Shown in pieces: positions 8,350 to 17,190 of a stretch of DNA of 64,000 nt. The DNA comes from CAHJXG01 sp964235485. GTDB lineage: Bacteria > Pseudomonadota > Alphaproteobacteria > Acetobacterales > Acetobacteraceae. How positions within the stretch are numbered: position 1 is the first letter of the stretch; each line of letters starts with the position of its first letter. The notes beneath the pieces are model-generated. The model was not told the origin of the DNA and searched no databases. It saw only the letters and a program-made list of their open reading frames with translations. The stretch spans positions 1 through 64,000 of the forward strand of contig CAXSAZ010000015.1 in assembly GCA_964235485.1 (NCBI GenBank), written 5' to 3'. Both the position numbers and the translations under genes were made by a program.

Positions 8350-8359
8350 TAACGCCGGC

Positions 8360-8388
8360 TTGACACATCGTCCCGCCCGGCTCTAGCG
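8360..8388 (+). promoter_or_regulatory. Candidate bchF promoter
   Basis: A perfect sigma-70 -35 hexamer TTGACA at 8360-8365 is followed after 16-17 bases by a poor -10 (TCTAGC/CTAGCG). If used, the bchF transcript would carry a leader of about 180 bases, which holds no convincing reading frame or riboswitch. Confidence 0.35.
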
Positions 8389-8575
8389 TTGGTTCAACAC
8401 GCAATCCCGGACCAACACGGGATCAAAGAAGTGGAAGAACATTACGGCGTAGCTTGAAGCAGTCGGTTTTATGCTTGCGCCCCACGGCGCGCTTACGGTC
8501 GCGATGGCCAGGCAGCAGGCTTCTCGTTCGGCTGCACCGGGTTAGCGCACCTTCTAGGGAGGGCATTGTCAAGCG

Positions 8576-9160
8576 ATGTTTACTCAGCTCATTGGACGCC
8601 TCGTGGACTCGCTGGATTGCAGCCCGTGGGGTGGTGCAACCGGACGGAGCATCAGCCCGACCTTCCATCAACCGATTCGCCGCGCGCTCTACACGCCGGA
8701 CGAGCGCCGGCGCCGCGACGCCTCGCCCTGGACGGTTGTGCAGGGCGTGCTCGCCCCCGCCCAGTTCGTCGTGTTCTTGGTCAGCCTGTGCCTGGTGTCC
8801 CGCTATCTCAGCACCGGGCTGGGCGAGCAGGCCGCCATCGCGTCGGTCGTGGGCAAGACGCTCTGCCTTTACGCCATCATGATCACCGGCTGCATCTGGG
8901 AGCGGGAGGTGTTCGGCCGCTACCTGTTCGCCCCGGCCTTCTACTGGGAGGACGTGTTCAGCATGCTGGTGCTGGCGCTGCACACCGCCTACCTCGCGGC
9001 GCTGCTGTCAGGGGCGCTTGACGCCCACGGGCTGATGCTGCTGGCGCTTGCGGCCTATGCGGCCTACGTGATCAACGCTGGGCAATTCATCCTGAAGCTG
9101 CGGGCGGCGCGGCTTCAGAGCGATGGCTGGCACGCCGCGGGCATGGGCCTGACCTCGTGA
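8576..9160 (+). CDS. bchF: 3-vinyl bacteriochlorophyllide hydratase
   Basis: Hydrates the 3-vinyl group of (bacterio)chlorophyllide on the way to the 3-acetyl group of bacteriochlorophyll a. The conserved core begins at about residue 38 with L-Y-T-P-D-E-R-R-R-R-D-A-S-P-W-T, followed by four hydrophobic segments and the motif W-E-R-E-V-F-G-R-Y. The reading frame gives 194 residues, about 30-40 more than most BchF at the N terminus; the ATG has AGGGAGGG upstream at a slightly long distance, so a later start is possible. It opens the main plus-strand operon and ends in a GTGA overlap with bchN. Confidence 0.93.
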   Translation: MFTQLIGRLVDSLDCSPWGGATGRSISPTFHQPIRRALYTPDERRRRDASPWTVVQGVLAPAQFVVFLVSLCLVSRYLSTGLGEQAAIASVVGKTLCLYAIMITGCIWEREVFGRYLFAPAFYWEDVFSMLVLALHTAYLAALLSGALDAHGLMLLALAAYAAYVINAGQFILKLRAARLQSDGWHAAGMGLTS

Positions 9161-10428
9161 GCGCCACCACGGCAACCGGCTGCGGCGATGCGCCGGTGCT
9201 GCGGGAACGCGGCCAGCGCGAGGTGTTCTGCGGCCTCACCGGGATCATCTGGCTGCACCGCAAGATCCAGGACGCCTTCTTCCTCGTCGTCGGCTCCCGC
9301 ACCTGCGCCCACCTGATCCAATCGGCCGCCGGCGTCATGATCTTCGCCGAGCCGCGCTTCGCCACCGCCATCATCGACGAGCGCGACCTGGCCGGCATGG
9401 CCGACGCCAACGACGAGCTGGACCGGGTGGTGGACCAACTGCTCGCCCGGCGCCCGGAAATCCGCCTGCTGTTCCTGGTCGGCTCCTGCCCGTCCGAGGT
9501 CATCAAGCTCGACCTGTCCCGCGCCGCCGAGCGGCTGTCGGCGACCCACATGCCGCAGGTCCGCGTGCTGAACTACAGCGGCAGCGGGATCGAGACGACC
9601 TTCACCCAGGGGGAGGACGCCTGCCTCGCCTCCTTGGTGCCGATCCTGCCGCGGGAAGCGCCGGGTGTTTCGCCGGGCTTGCTGGTTGTCGGCGCCTTGG
9701 CGGAGGTCGTGGAGGACCAGCTTCGCCGCCTGCTGGAAAGCATGGGCATCGCGGACGTGCGGTTCATGCCGCCGCGCAGCGCCATGGCGCTGCCGCCCGT
9801 CGGGCCGAACACGCGCTATTTGCTGGCCCAGCCCTTCCTCGCCGACACCGCCCGGGCGCTTGAAGCCCGCGGCGCCGTCCGCCTCCCCGCCCCCTTCCCG
9901 CTCGGCGCCGAGGGCACGACCGCTTGGCTGCAAGCCGCCGCCTCCGCCTTTGGCGTCACGCCCGAGCGGTTCGACGCCGCAACCCGCGCGCCCCTCGCCC
10001 GCGCCCGGCAGGCCCTCGCCCGGCACCGCGAGCAGCTTGCCGGCAAGAGCCTCTTCTTCTTCCCGGACAGCCAGCTTGAAATCCCGCTCGCGCGCTTCCT
10101 CGCCCGCGAGATGGACATGCGGCTCGTCGAGGTCGGCACGCCCTACCTGCACCGCCAGCATCTGGCGGAAGAGTTGGCGATGCTCCCCGCCGGCACCGCG
10201 TTGAGCGAGGGGCAGGACGTGGACCGCCAGCTTGACCGCGCCCGGGCGGCGCGTCCGGATTTGGTGGTGTGCGGCCTCGGCCTCGCCAACCCGCTGGAAG
10301 CGGAGGGCATCGGCACCAAGTGGTCCATCGAGCTGCTGTTCACGCCCATCCAGGGCTATGACCAGGCCGCCGACCTCGCCGAGCTGTTCGCCCGCCCGCT
10401 CAACCGCCGCTTGCGGCTGAAGGTGTAG
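9157..10428 (+). CDS. bchN: Dark-operative protochlorophyllide reductase subunit N
   Basis: NifD/K-like subunit of the light-independent protochlorophyllide oxidoreductase, 423 residues. Cys25, Cys50 and Cys111 sit in the positions of the three cysteine ligands of the NB-cluster. The start is GTG at 9157, overlapping the bchF stop as GTGA. With BchB it forms the catalytic NB component that receives electrons from BchL and reduces ring D of protochlorophyllide without light. The next gene follows after four bases. Confidence 0.97.
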   Translation: MSATTATGCGDAPVLRERGQREVFCGLTGIIWLHRKIQDAFFLVVGSRTCAHLIQSAAGVMIFAEPRFATAIIDERDLAGMADANDELDRVVDQLLARRPEIRLLFLVGSCPSEVIKLDLSRAAERLSATHMPQVRVLNYSGSGIETTFTQGEDACLASLVPILPREAPGVSPGLLVVGALAEVVEDQLRRLLESMGIADVRFMPPRSAMALPPVGPNTRYLLAQPFLADTARALEARGAVRLPAPFPLGAEGTTAWLQAAASAFGVTPERFDAATRAPLARARQALARHREQLAGKSLFFFPDSQLEIPLARFLAREMDMRLVEVGTPYLHRQHLAEELAMLPAGTALSEGQDVDRQLDRARAARPDLVVCGLGLANPLEAEGIGTKWSIELLFTPIQGYDQAADLAELFARPLNRRLRLKV

Positions 10429-10432
10429 GCCC

Positions 10433-11983
10433 ATGCAGCTCACGCTCTGGACCTACGAGGGGCCGCCGCATGTCGGGGCCATGCGGATCGCGACGGCCAT
10501 GGAGGGCGTGCACTACGTGCTGCACGCGCCGCAGGGCGACACCTACGCCGACCTTCTGTTCACCATGATCGAGCGGCAGCAGAAGCGCCCGCCCGTGACC
10601 TACACGACGTTCCAGGCCCGCGACCTCGGCGGCGACACGGCAGAATTGTTTAAGGAGGCCGTGCGCGACGCCCATGCCCGGTTCCAGCCGCAGGCGCTGC
10701 TGGTGGGGGCTTCCTGCACCGCCGAGCTGATCCAGGACGACCCCGGCGGCCTCGCCCGCGCCCTGGGCTTGCCGGTGCCCGTGGTGGCGCTGGAACTGCC
10801 GTCCTACCAGAAGAAAGAGAACTGGGGCGCGGCGGAGACCTTCTACCAGATCGTCCGCGCCTTTGCCGGGCCGAGCGTGCCACCGCCGGGCACGCCGCGC
10901 CCGGAGCGCGCACCCGGTGCCCGCCCCCGCTGCAACGTGCTCGGCCCGGCGGCGCTCGGCTTCCGTCACCGCGATGACGTGGCGGAGATCACGCGCCTGC
11001 TGGCGCAACTCGGCATCGACGTGAACGTGGTCGCGCCGCTGGGGGCCACGCCCGCCGACATCGCGCGGCTGGGGGAGGCCGAGTTCAACGTCGTGCTGTA
11101 TCCGGAGATCGCCGGGCAAGCCGCGGCGTGGCTGGCCCGCTCCTTCGGCCAAAAGGCGACCAAGTGCGTGCCCATCGGCATCGGGGCCACCCGGGACTTC
11201 ATCCACGAGGTGGCGGGGCTGGCCGGCGTCGATCCCGCCCCGGCGCTGGCGGGCGCGCCGTCCCGGATGCCGTGGTACACCCGCTCCGTCGATAGCAACT
11301 ACCTGACGGGCAAGCGGGTGTTCGTGTTCGGCGACGCGACCCACGCGGTTGCCGCCGCCCGCGTGGCAAAGGACGAGATGGGCTTCACCGTCGTGGGCCT
11401 CGGCACCTACGGCCGCGAGTTCGCCCGCGAGGTGCGGGAAGCCGCGAAGCTCTACGACGTGGAGCCGCTGATCTCCGACGACTACTTGGAGATCGAGGCG
11501 CGCATCGCGGAAGCGCAGCCCGAGCTGGTGCTGGGCACCCAGATGGAGCGGCACATCGCCAAGCGCCTGGGCATCGCCTGCGCCGTGATCTCCGCCCCGG
11601 TGCACGTCCAGGACTTCCCCGCGCGCTATTCCCCGGTGATGGGCTGGGAAGGCGCCAACGTGCTGTTCGACTCCTGGGTCCATCCGCTGATGATGGGGCT
11701 GGAAGAGCACCTGATCGGCATGTTCCGCGGCGACTTCGAGTTCGGGGCCGACGCCGCGCCGTCGCACCTGGGCCACGCCGCCGCGCCCCCGCGTCCGGAC
11801 CCTGAGCCGGCCCCGGCGGTGGGTCCGCTGTGGGCGCCGGACGCGGAAAAGGAGGTCGGCAAGATCCCGTTCTTCGTCCGCGGCAAAGCCCGGCGCAACA
11901 CGGAAAAGTTCGCCCTGGCGCAGGGCCTCGCCACCATCACCGTTGAAACGCTCTACGACGCAAAGGCGCATTATGGCCGCTGA
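10433..11983 (+). CDS. bchB: Dark-operative protochlorophyllide reductase subunit B
   Basis: 516-residue partner of BchN. Asp36 (Q-G-D-T-Y-A-D) is the unusual aspartate ligand of the NB-cluster, and Cys95 lies in V-G-A-S-C-T-A-E, as in studied BchB proteins. A Pro/Ala-rich linker (about 430-455) joins the nitrogenase-like core to the C-terminal domain beginning near W-A-P-D-A-E-K-E. The last eleven bases overlap the bchH start. Confidence 0.97.
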   Translation: MQLTLWTYEGPPHVGAMRIATAMEGVHYVLHAPQGDTYADLLFTMIERQQKRPPVTYTTFQARDLGGDTAELFKEAVRDAHARFQPQALLVGASCTAELIQDDPGGLARALGLPVPVVALELPSYQKKENWGAAETFYQIVRAFAGPSVPPPGTPRPERAPGARPRCNVLGPAALGFRHRDDVAEITRLLAQLGIDVNVVAPLGATPADIARLGEAEFNVVLYPEIAGQAAAWLARSFGQKATKCVPIGIGATRDFIHEVAGLAGVDPAPALAGAPSRMPWYTRSVDSNYLTGKRVFVFGDATHAVAAARVAKDEMGFTVVGLGTYGREFAREVREAAKLYDVEPLISDDYLEIEARIAEAQPELVLGTQMERHIAKRLGIACAVISAPVHVQDFPARYSPVMGWEGANVLFDSWVHPLMMGLEEHLIGMFRGDFEFGADAAPSHLGHAAAPPRPDPEPAPAVGPLWAPDAEKEVGKIPFFVRGKARRNTEKFALAQGLATITVETLYDAKAHYGR

Positions 11984-14900
11984 CGCCCTGCCCATCCGTG
12001 TCGTCGTCGTCACCATGGACAGCCACCTGTCCAGCGCTGTGCGCCGGGCAGAAACCGAGCTGCGGCGCGACATCCCCGGCCTCAGCCTGGTCGTCCACGC
12101 CGCCGACGAATGGGGCAGCGACCCGGCCGCGCTCGCCGCCTGCCACGCCGACATCGCCCGGGGCCACATCGTGGTCGCGACGATGCTGTTCCTGGAGGAC
12201 CACATCCGCGCCGTCGCCCCGGCACTGGCCGCCCGGCGCGACGGCTGCGACGCCATGCTGTGCTGCATGTCGGCGGGCGAGGTCACGAAGCTGACCAAGC
12301 TCGGCCGCTTCGACATGTCGCAGGAGGCCACCGGCGCGCTCGCCATGCTGAAGCGGCTGCGCGGCGGCGGCAAGGAGGGCGGCAAGCCTGCGTCCGGCCA
12401 GAAGCAGATGAAGATGCTGCGCCGCCTGCCGAAGCTGATGAAGTTCATCCCCGGCACGGCGCAGGATGTCCGCACCTACTTCCTGGCGCTGCAATACTGG
12501 CTGGCCGGGTCGGACGAGAACCTGCTCAGCCTGGTCCGTATGCTGGTCAGCCGCTACGCCGCGGGGGAGCGCCGGGCGCTGCAGGGCACGCTCCCGGCCG
12601 CGGCGCCCATCGAGTATCCGGAGGTCGGGCTGTATCACCCGTGCGTGCCGAACCGGGTGTTCGACCGGATGGACCAACTGCCGAAGGCTGGGCTGTCCGG
12701 CACCGTGGGCCTGCTGCTGCTGCGCTCCTACCTGATTTCCGGCAACGCCGCCCACTACGACGGCGTGATCGCGGCACTGGAAGCACGCGGCCTGCGCGTC
12801 GTCCCGGCCTTTGCCAGCGGCTTGGACGCCCGCCCGGCCATCGAGCGGTTCTTCATGCGGGACGGTGTTGCCGCAGTCGATGCGGTGGTGTCGCTCACCG
12901 GGTTCTCCATGGTGGGCGGCCCCGCCTACAACGACAGTTCCGCCGCAGAAACGATGCTGGCCAAGCTCGACGTGCCCTACGTCACCGCGCACCCGGTCGA
13001 GTTCCAGACCTTGGACCAATGGCAGGGCGACCCGCGCGGCTTGCTGCCGGTCGAGGCGACGATGATGGTGGCGCTGCCGGAACTGGACGGCGGCATGACG
13101 CCCATGACTTTCGGCGGGCGCTGCGGCCGGGCCGATACGCCCAATCCCTGCGCCGGCTGCGATGGCAAGGCGTGCTCGCGCGACATGGTGTCCCATGCCG
13201 AGCGCGCCGGGATGCTGGCCGCCCGCGTCGCCCGCTTGGTCGCCTTGCGGCGGACCGCGCGGGCGGCGCGCAAGGTGGCGCTGGTGCTGTTCAACTTCCC
13301 GCCCAACGCCGGCGCCACCGGCACGGCCGCCTACCTCGCGGTGTTCCATTCGCTGCACAACACGATGCGGGCCATGCAGGATGCCGGCTACGACGTGGAG
13401 GTGCCGGAGACGGTGGAAGGGCTACGGGACGCCATCACCGGCGGCAACGCCGAGCGGTACGGGACCGATGCCAACGTCGCCGCGCGCATCCCGGTGGACG
13501 ACCATGTGCAGCGGGAAACCTGGCTGCCGGAGATCGAGCGGAGCTGGGGTCCGGCGCCGGGCCGCGCGCAGACGGACGGGAGCAGCCTGTTCGTATTGGG
13601 CCGGCAGTTCGGCAACGTGTTCGTGGGCTTGCAGCCGGCCTTCGGCTACGAGGGCGACCCGATGCGCCTGCTGTTCGAGCGGGGCTTCGCGCCGACCCAT
13701 GCGTTCAGCGCGTTCTACCGCTACATCCAGCAGGATTTCGGCGCCCATGCCGTGCTGCACTTCGGCACGCACGGCGCGCTGGAGTTCATGCCGGGCAAGC
13801 AGGCCGGGCTGTCGGCCGAATGCTGGCCGGACCGGCTGATCGGGCATTTGCCCAACTTCAACCTGTATGCGTCGAACAACCCGTCCGAGGGCATGATCGC
13901 CAAGCGCCGGGCCAATGCGGTGCTGATCAGCTATCTGACGCCCCCCGTGACCCATGCCGGGCTGTATCGCGGCCTCTTGGACCTCAAGAGTTCGCTGGAC
14001 CGCTGGCGCGGCATCGACCCGGACGCCGAGCCGGAGCAGCGGGAGCAGTTGGCGGGCCTGGTGCAAGCGCAGGCCGCCGCCGTGGACCTGGCGGCGCCGG
14101 AGCCGGCCTGGCCCGACGCCGCGGCCGAGATCGACCGGCTGGGCGCTGCGCTGCTGGAACTGGAATACGCGCTGATCCCGCACGGCCTGCACGTGATCGG
14201 GGAGCCGCCGAACGCCGACGAGCGCCGCGAGATGCTGGACGCCGCCGGGGCGCACGAACCCGGCGAGCGCGCCCGGCTGGACGGGCTGCTCGCCACTGAC
14301 CACGAATTGCCGGCGATCATCCACGCGCTGGACGGCGGCTATGTCCGCCCGGCGCCGGGCGGCGACCTGCTGCGCACCACGGCGGTGCTGCCCACGGGGC
14401 GCAACCTGCACGGCTTCGACCCGTTCCGCCTGCCCAGCGCCTTTGCCGTGCAGGACGGCGCGCGCCAGGCCGACCGGCTGTTGGCCCGGCACATGGCCGA
14501 TGGCAAAGGGTTGCCCGAAACCGTCGCCATGGTGCTTTGGGGCACCGACAACCTGAAGACCGAGGGCGGCCCCATCGCCCAGGCGCTGTGGCTGATGGGC
14601 GCGGCGCCGCGGTTCGACAGCTACGGGCGCCTCGCCGGCGCACAACTGCTGCCCCTGGAAACGCTGGGCCGCCCGCGCGTCGATGTCGTCATCACCCTGT
14701 CCGGCATCTTCCGCGACCTGCTGCCGCTGCAAACCAAGCTGTTGGCCGAAGCCGCGTTGCTTGCCGCATCGGCGGATGAGCCGCCCGCGCAGAACTTCGT
14801 CCGCAAGCACGCGCTCGCGTTCCAGGCGGAGCACGGCGGCAGCCTGGAGGAAGCGGCGCTGCGGGTGTTCGGCAACGCGGACGGGGCCTACGGCGCCAAC

Positions 14901-15587
14901 GTCAACGCCCTGGTCGGCAGCGGCGCCTGGAACGACGAGGACGAGCTGGCCGACGCCTTCATCAGCCGCAAGGGCTTCGCCTACGGCGTGACCGGCCGGC
15001 CGGAGCGGCAAACGGCGGTGCTGGCCCACGTGCTCGCGAGCGTGGAGGCCACCTACCAGAACCTGGACAGCATCGAGCTGGGCGTCACCACGGTGGACCA
15101 CTACTTCGACACGCTGGGCGGCATCACCCGCGCGGTGCGTCGCGCCCGCGGCGGGGTGGCGGCGTCGGTGTATATCGGCGACCAGACCCGGGGCGACGGC
15201 GCGGTGCGCACGCTGTCGGAGCAGGTGTCGCTGGAAACCCGCACCCGGGCGCTGAACCCCAAATGGTACGAGGGCCTGCTCAAGCACGGCTACGAGGGCG
15301 TGCGGGAGATCGAGGCGCACGTGACCAACACGCTCGGCTGGTCCGCAACCACCGGCGAGGTCTCGCCCTGGGTGTATCAGCAGCTCGCCGAGACCTACGT
15401 GCTGGACGACGAGATGCGCGCGCGGATCGCGGCACTCAACCCCAAGGCGTCCGCCAAGATCGTGAACCGCCTGATTGAAGCGACGGACCGCAACTACTGG
15501 TCGCCCGACCCGGCCACGCTCGACGCGCTGCGCCGCGCGGGCGAGGACCTGGAAGACCAACTCGAAGGCGTGGAGATGGCCGCATGA
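11973..15587 (+). CDS. bchH: Magnesium chelatase large subunit H
   Basis: Porphyrin-binding catalytic subunit of Mg-chelatase (1204 residues), which inserts Mg into protoporphyrin IX together with BchI and BchD; those genes are outside the window. The CobN/Mg-chelatase fold is recognisable along the whole length, including the T-H-G-A-L-E-F-M-P-G-K-Q motif near residue 605 and the C-terminal N-P-K-W-Y-E-G region. The ATG at 11973 is chosen over an upstream in-frame ATG inside bchB because M-A-A-D-A-L-P-I-R-V matches the family start. The stop overlaps bchL as ATGA. Confidence 0.97.
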   Translation: MAADALPIRVVVVTMDSHLSSAVRRAETELRRDIPGLSLVVHAADEWGSDPAALAACHADIARGHIVVATMLFLEDHIRAVAPALAARRDGCDAMLCCMSAGEVTKLTKLGRFDMSQEATGALAMLKRLRGGGKEGGKPASGQKQMKMLRRLPKLMKFIPGTAQDVRTYFLALQYWLAGSDENLLSLVRMLVSRYAAGERRALQGTLPAAAPIEYPEVGLYHPCVPNRVFDRMDQLPKAGLSGTVGLLLLRSYLISGNAAHYDGVIAALEARGLRVVPAFASGLDARPAIERFFMRDGVAAVDAVVSLTGFSMVGGPAYNDSSAAETMLAKLDVPYVTAHPVEFQTLDQWQGDPRGLLPVEATMMVALPELDGGMTPMTFGGRCGRADTPNPCAGCDGKACSRDMVSHAERAGMLAARVARLVALRRTARAARKVALVLFNFPPNAGATGTAAYLAVFHSLHNTMRAMQDAGYDVEVPETVEGLRDAITGGNAERYGTDANVAARIPVDDHVQRETWLPEIERSWGPAPGRAQTDGSSLFVLGRQFGNVFVGLQPAFGYEGDPMRLLFERGFAPTHAFSAFYRYIQQDFGAHAVLHFGTHGALEFMPGKQAGLSAECWPDRLIGHLPNFNLYASNNPSEGMIAKRRANAVLISYLTPPVTHAGLYRGLLDLKSSLDRWRGIDPDAEPEQREQLAGLVQAQAAAVDLAAPEPAWPDAAAEIDRLGAALLELEYALIPHGLHVIGEPPNADERREMLDAAGAHEPGERARLDGLLATDHELPAIIHALDGGYVRPAPGGDLLRTTAVLPTGRNLHGFDPFRLPSAFAVQDGARQADRLLARHMADGKGLPETVAMVLWGTDNLKTEGGPIAQALWLMGAAPRFDSYGRLAGAQLLPLETLGRPRVDVVITLSGIFRDLLPLQTKLLAEAALLAASADEPPAQNFVRKHALAFQAEHGGSLEEAALRVFGNADGAYGANVNALVGSGAWNDEDELADAFISRKGFAYGVTGRPERQTAVLAHVLASVEATYQNLDSIELGVTTVDHYFDTLGGITRAVRRARGGVAASVYIGDQTRGDGAVRTLSEQVSLETRTRALNPKWYEGLLKHGYEGVREIEAHVTNTLGWSATTGEVSPWVYQQLAETYVLDDEMRARIAALNPKASAKIVNRLIEATDRNYWSPDPATLDALRRAGEDLEDQLEGVEMAA

Positions 15588-16492
15588 CGCTCGCAACACT
15601 CCCCTACCCCGTCCGTAGCAAGGTGTCCCGTGAGGATGGGGACGGCAGCGTGCAGGTGGCGTTGGACCCCAACCTCAAGATCGGCACGGCCAAGGTGTTC
15701 GCGGTCTATGGCAAGGGCGGCATCGGCAAGAGCACCACGTCGTCCAACCTGTCGGCGGCGTTCAGCAAGCTCGGCAAGCGCGTGCTGCAGATCGGCTGCG
15801 ACCCCAAGCACGACAGCACCTTCACGCTGACCAAGCAGTTGCTGCCGACCGTGATCGACGTGCTGGAAAGCGTGAACTTCCATTCGGAGGAGCTGCGCGT
15901 CGAGGACTTCGTGTTCCCCGGCTACAACGGCGTGATGTGCGTGGAGGCCGGCGGGCCGCCGGCGGGCACCGGCTGCGGCGGTTACGTGGTCGGGCAGACG
16001 GTGAAGCTGCTGAAGGAGCACCACCTGCTGGAAGAAACCGACGTGGTGATCTTCGACGTGCTGGGCGACGTGGTATGCGGCGGCTTCGCATCGCCGCTGC
16101 AGCACGCGGACCGGGCGCTGATCGTCACTGCCAACGACTTCGACAGCATCTTCGCCATGAACCGCATCGTGGCCGCGATCCAGGCCAAGGCGAAGAACTA
16201 CAACGTGCGGCTCGGCGGCGTGATCGCCAACCGGAGCGCGGCCACCGACCAGATCGACCGCTACAACGGGCAGACCGGGCTTTCGACCTTGGCGCACTTC
16301 CCCGACCTCGACGTGATCCGTCGCAGCCGGTTGAAGAAGAGCACGCTGTTCGAGATGGAGTCGTCGCCGGAGCTTGAGGCGGTGAAACTCGAATACCTGC
16401 GCCTGGCCGCGAGCCTCTGGGCCGGGACCGAGCCATTGATGGGCAGCCCCATGCGCGACCGCGAGATCTTCGACCTGCTGGGCTACGACTGA
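15584..16492 (+). CDS. bchL: Dark-operative protochlorophyllide reductase ATPase L
   Basis: NifH-like ATP-dependent electron donor to BchNB (302 residues). The P-loop Y-G-K-G-G-I-G-K-S-T is at residues 42-51. Cys131 and Cys165 are the ligands that bridge a [4Fe-4S] cluster across the homodimer. ATGA overlap with bchH and TGATG overlap with bchM place it in one translationally coupled series. Nothing unusual in length or motifs. Confidence 0.98.
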   Translation: MTLATLPYPVRSKVSREDGDGSVQVALDPNLKIGTAKVFAVYGKGGIGKSTTSSNLSAAFSKLGKRVLQIGCDPKHDSTFTLTKQLLPTVIDVLESVNFHSEELRVEDFVFPGYNGVMCVEAGGPPAGTGCGGYVVGQTVKLLKEHHLLEETDVVIFDVLGDVVCGGFASPLQHADRALIVTANDFDSIFAMNRIVAAIQAKAKNYNVRLGGVIANRSAATDQIDRYNGQTGLSTLAHFPDLDVIRRSRLKKSTLFEMESSPELEAVKLEYLRLAASLWAGTEPLMGSPMRDREIFDLLGYD

Positions 16493-17190
16493 TGCAGTCC
16501 GCCTCCTACCTCGCCCGCCGCGGCCAGCTTGAGACGTACTTCGACCGCACGGCGGCGGAAGCGTGGAAGCGGCTGACCTCCGACGCGCCGGTGAGCGGCA
16601 TACGCGCGACGGTGCGGGCCGGGCGCGACCGGATGCGCGCCACGCTGATGTCCTGGCTGCCCGATGATCTCCGCGGCAAGCGCGTGCTGGACGCCGGCTG
16701 CGGCACCGGGGCGCTGGCGGTGGAGGTGGCGCGGCGCGGCGCGCACGTGGTGGCGGTGGACCTGGCCGGCACGCTGGTGTCGCTTGCCGGGGAGCGGGCG
16801 CTGAACCTTGGTTCCGGCCACGTCGAATGGCGCGTCGGCGACATGACCGACCCGGCGCTCGGCACCTTCGACCACGTGGTCGCCATGGACAGCCTGATCC
16901 ATTACCCCGCTCCCGACATGGCGCGCGCCGTGGCGGGCTTGGCCGCACGCGCGAGCGGCTCCGTGCTGTTCACCTTTGCGCCGCGCACGCCGCTGCTGTC
17001 CGCCATGCACGCGGCCGGGCGGCTATTCCCCCGCGGCGACCGGGCGCCCGCCATCGAGCCGGTGCGCCCGGCGGCCATCACCGGCCGGCTGACCCGCGAC
17101 CCGGCGTTGGCCGGATGGCAACCCGGCCGCACCTTGCGGATCGCCAGCGGCTTCTACACGTCGCAGGCGCTGGAGCTGGTTCGCGCATGA
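16492..17190 (+). CDS. bchM: Mg-protoporphyrin IX O-methyltransferase
   Basis: S-adenosylmethionine-dependent methyltransferase (232 residues) that methylates the ring-C propionate of Mg-protoporphyrin IX, the step before AcsF. SAM motif I, V-L-D-A-G-C-G-T-G, is at residues 65-73; the BchM-type beginning includes Y-F-D-R-T-A near residue 16 and the C terminus has F-Y-T-S-Q. The start shares a base with the bchL stop and its own stop overlaps lhaA. Confidence 0.96.
   Translation: MQSASYLARRGQLETYFDRTAAEAWKRLTSDAPVSGIRATVRAGRDRMRATLMSWLPDDLRGKRVLDAGCGTGALAVEVARRGAHVVAVDLAGTLVSLAGERALNLGSGHVEWRVGDMTDPALGTFDHVVAMDSLIHYPAPDMARAVAGLAARASGSVLFTFAPRTPLLSAMHAAGRLFPRGDRAPAIEPVRPAAITGRLTRDPALAGWQPGRTLRIASGFYTSQALELVRA

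Noticed and set aside
8567..8584. TGT-N12-ACT just before bchF as a second PpsR site
   Set aside because: It overlaps the start codon and differs from TGT-N12-ACA in the last base, without inner symmetry.
12110..14299. A 729-codon frame inside bchH
   Set aside because: Arg/Gly/Ala-rich shadow frame of bchH; it has no start site or motif of its own.
13422..15599. A 725-codon minus-strand frame opposite bchH
   Set aside because: High GC at third codon positions keeps this opposite frame open; composition is unlike a real protein and bchH is unambiguous.
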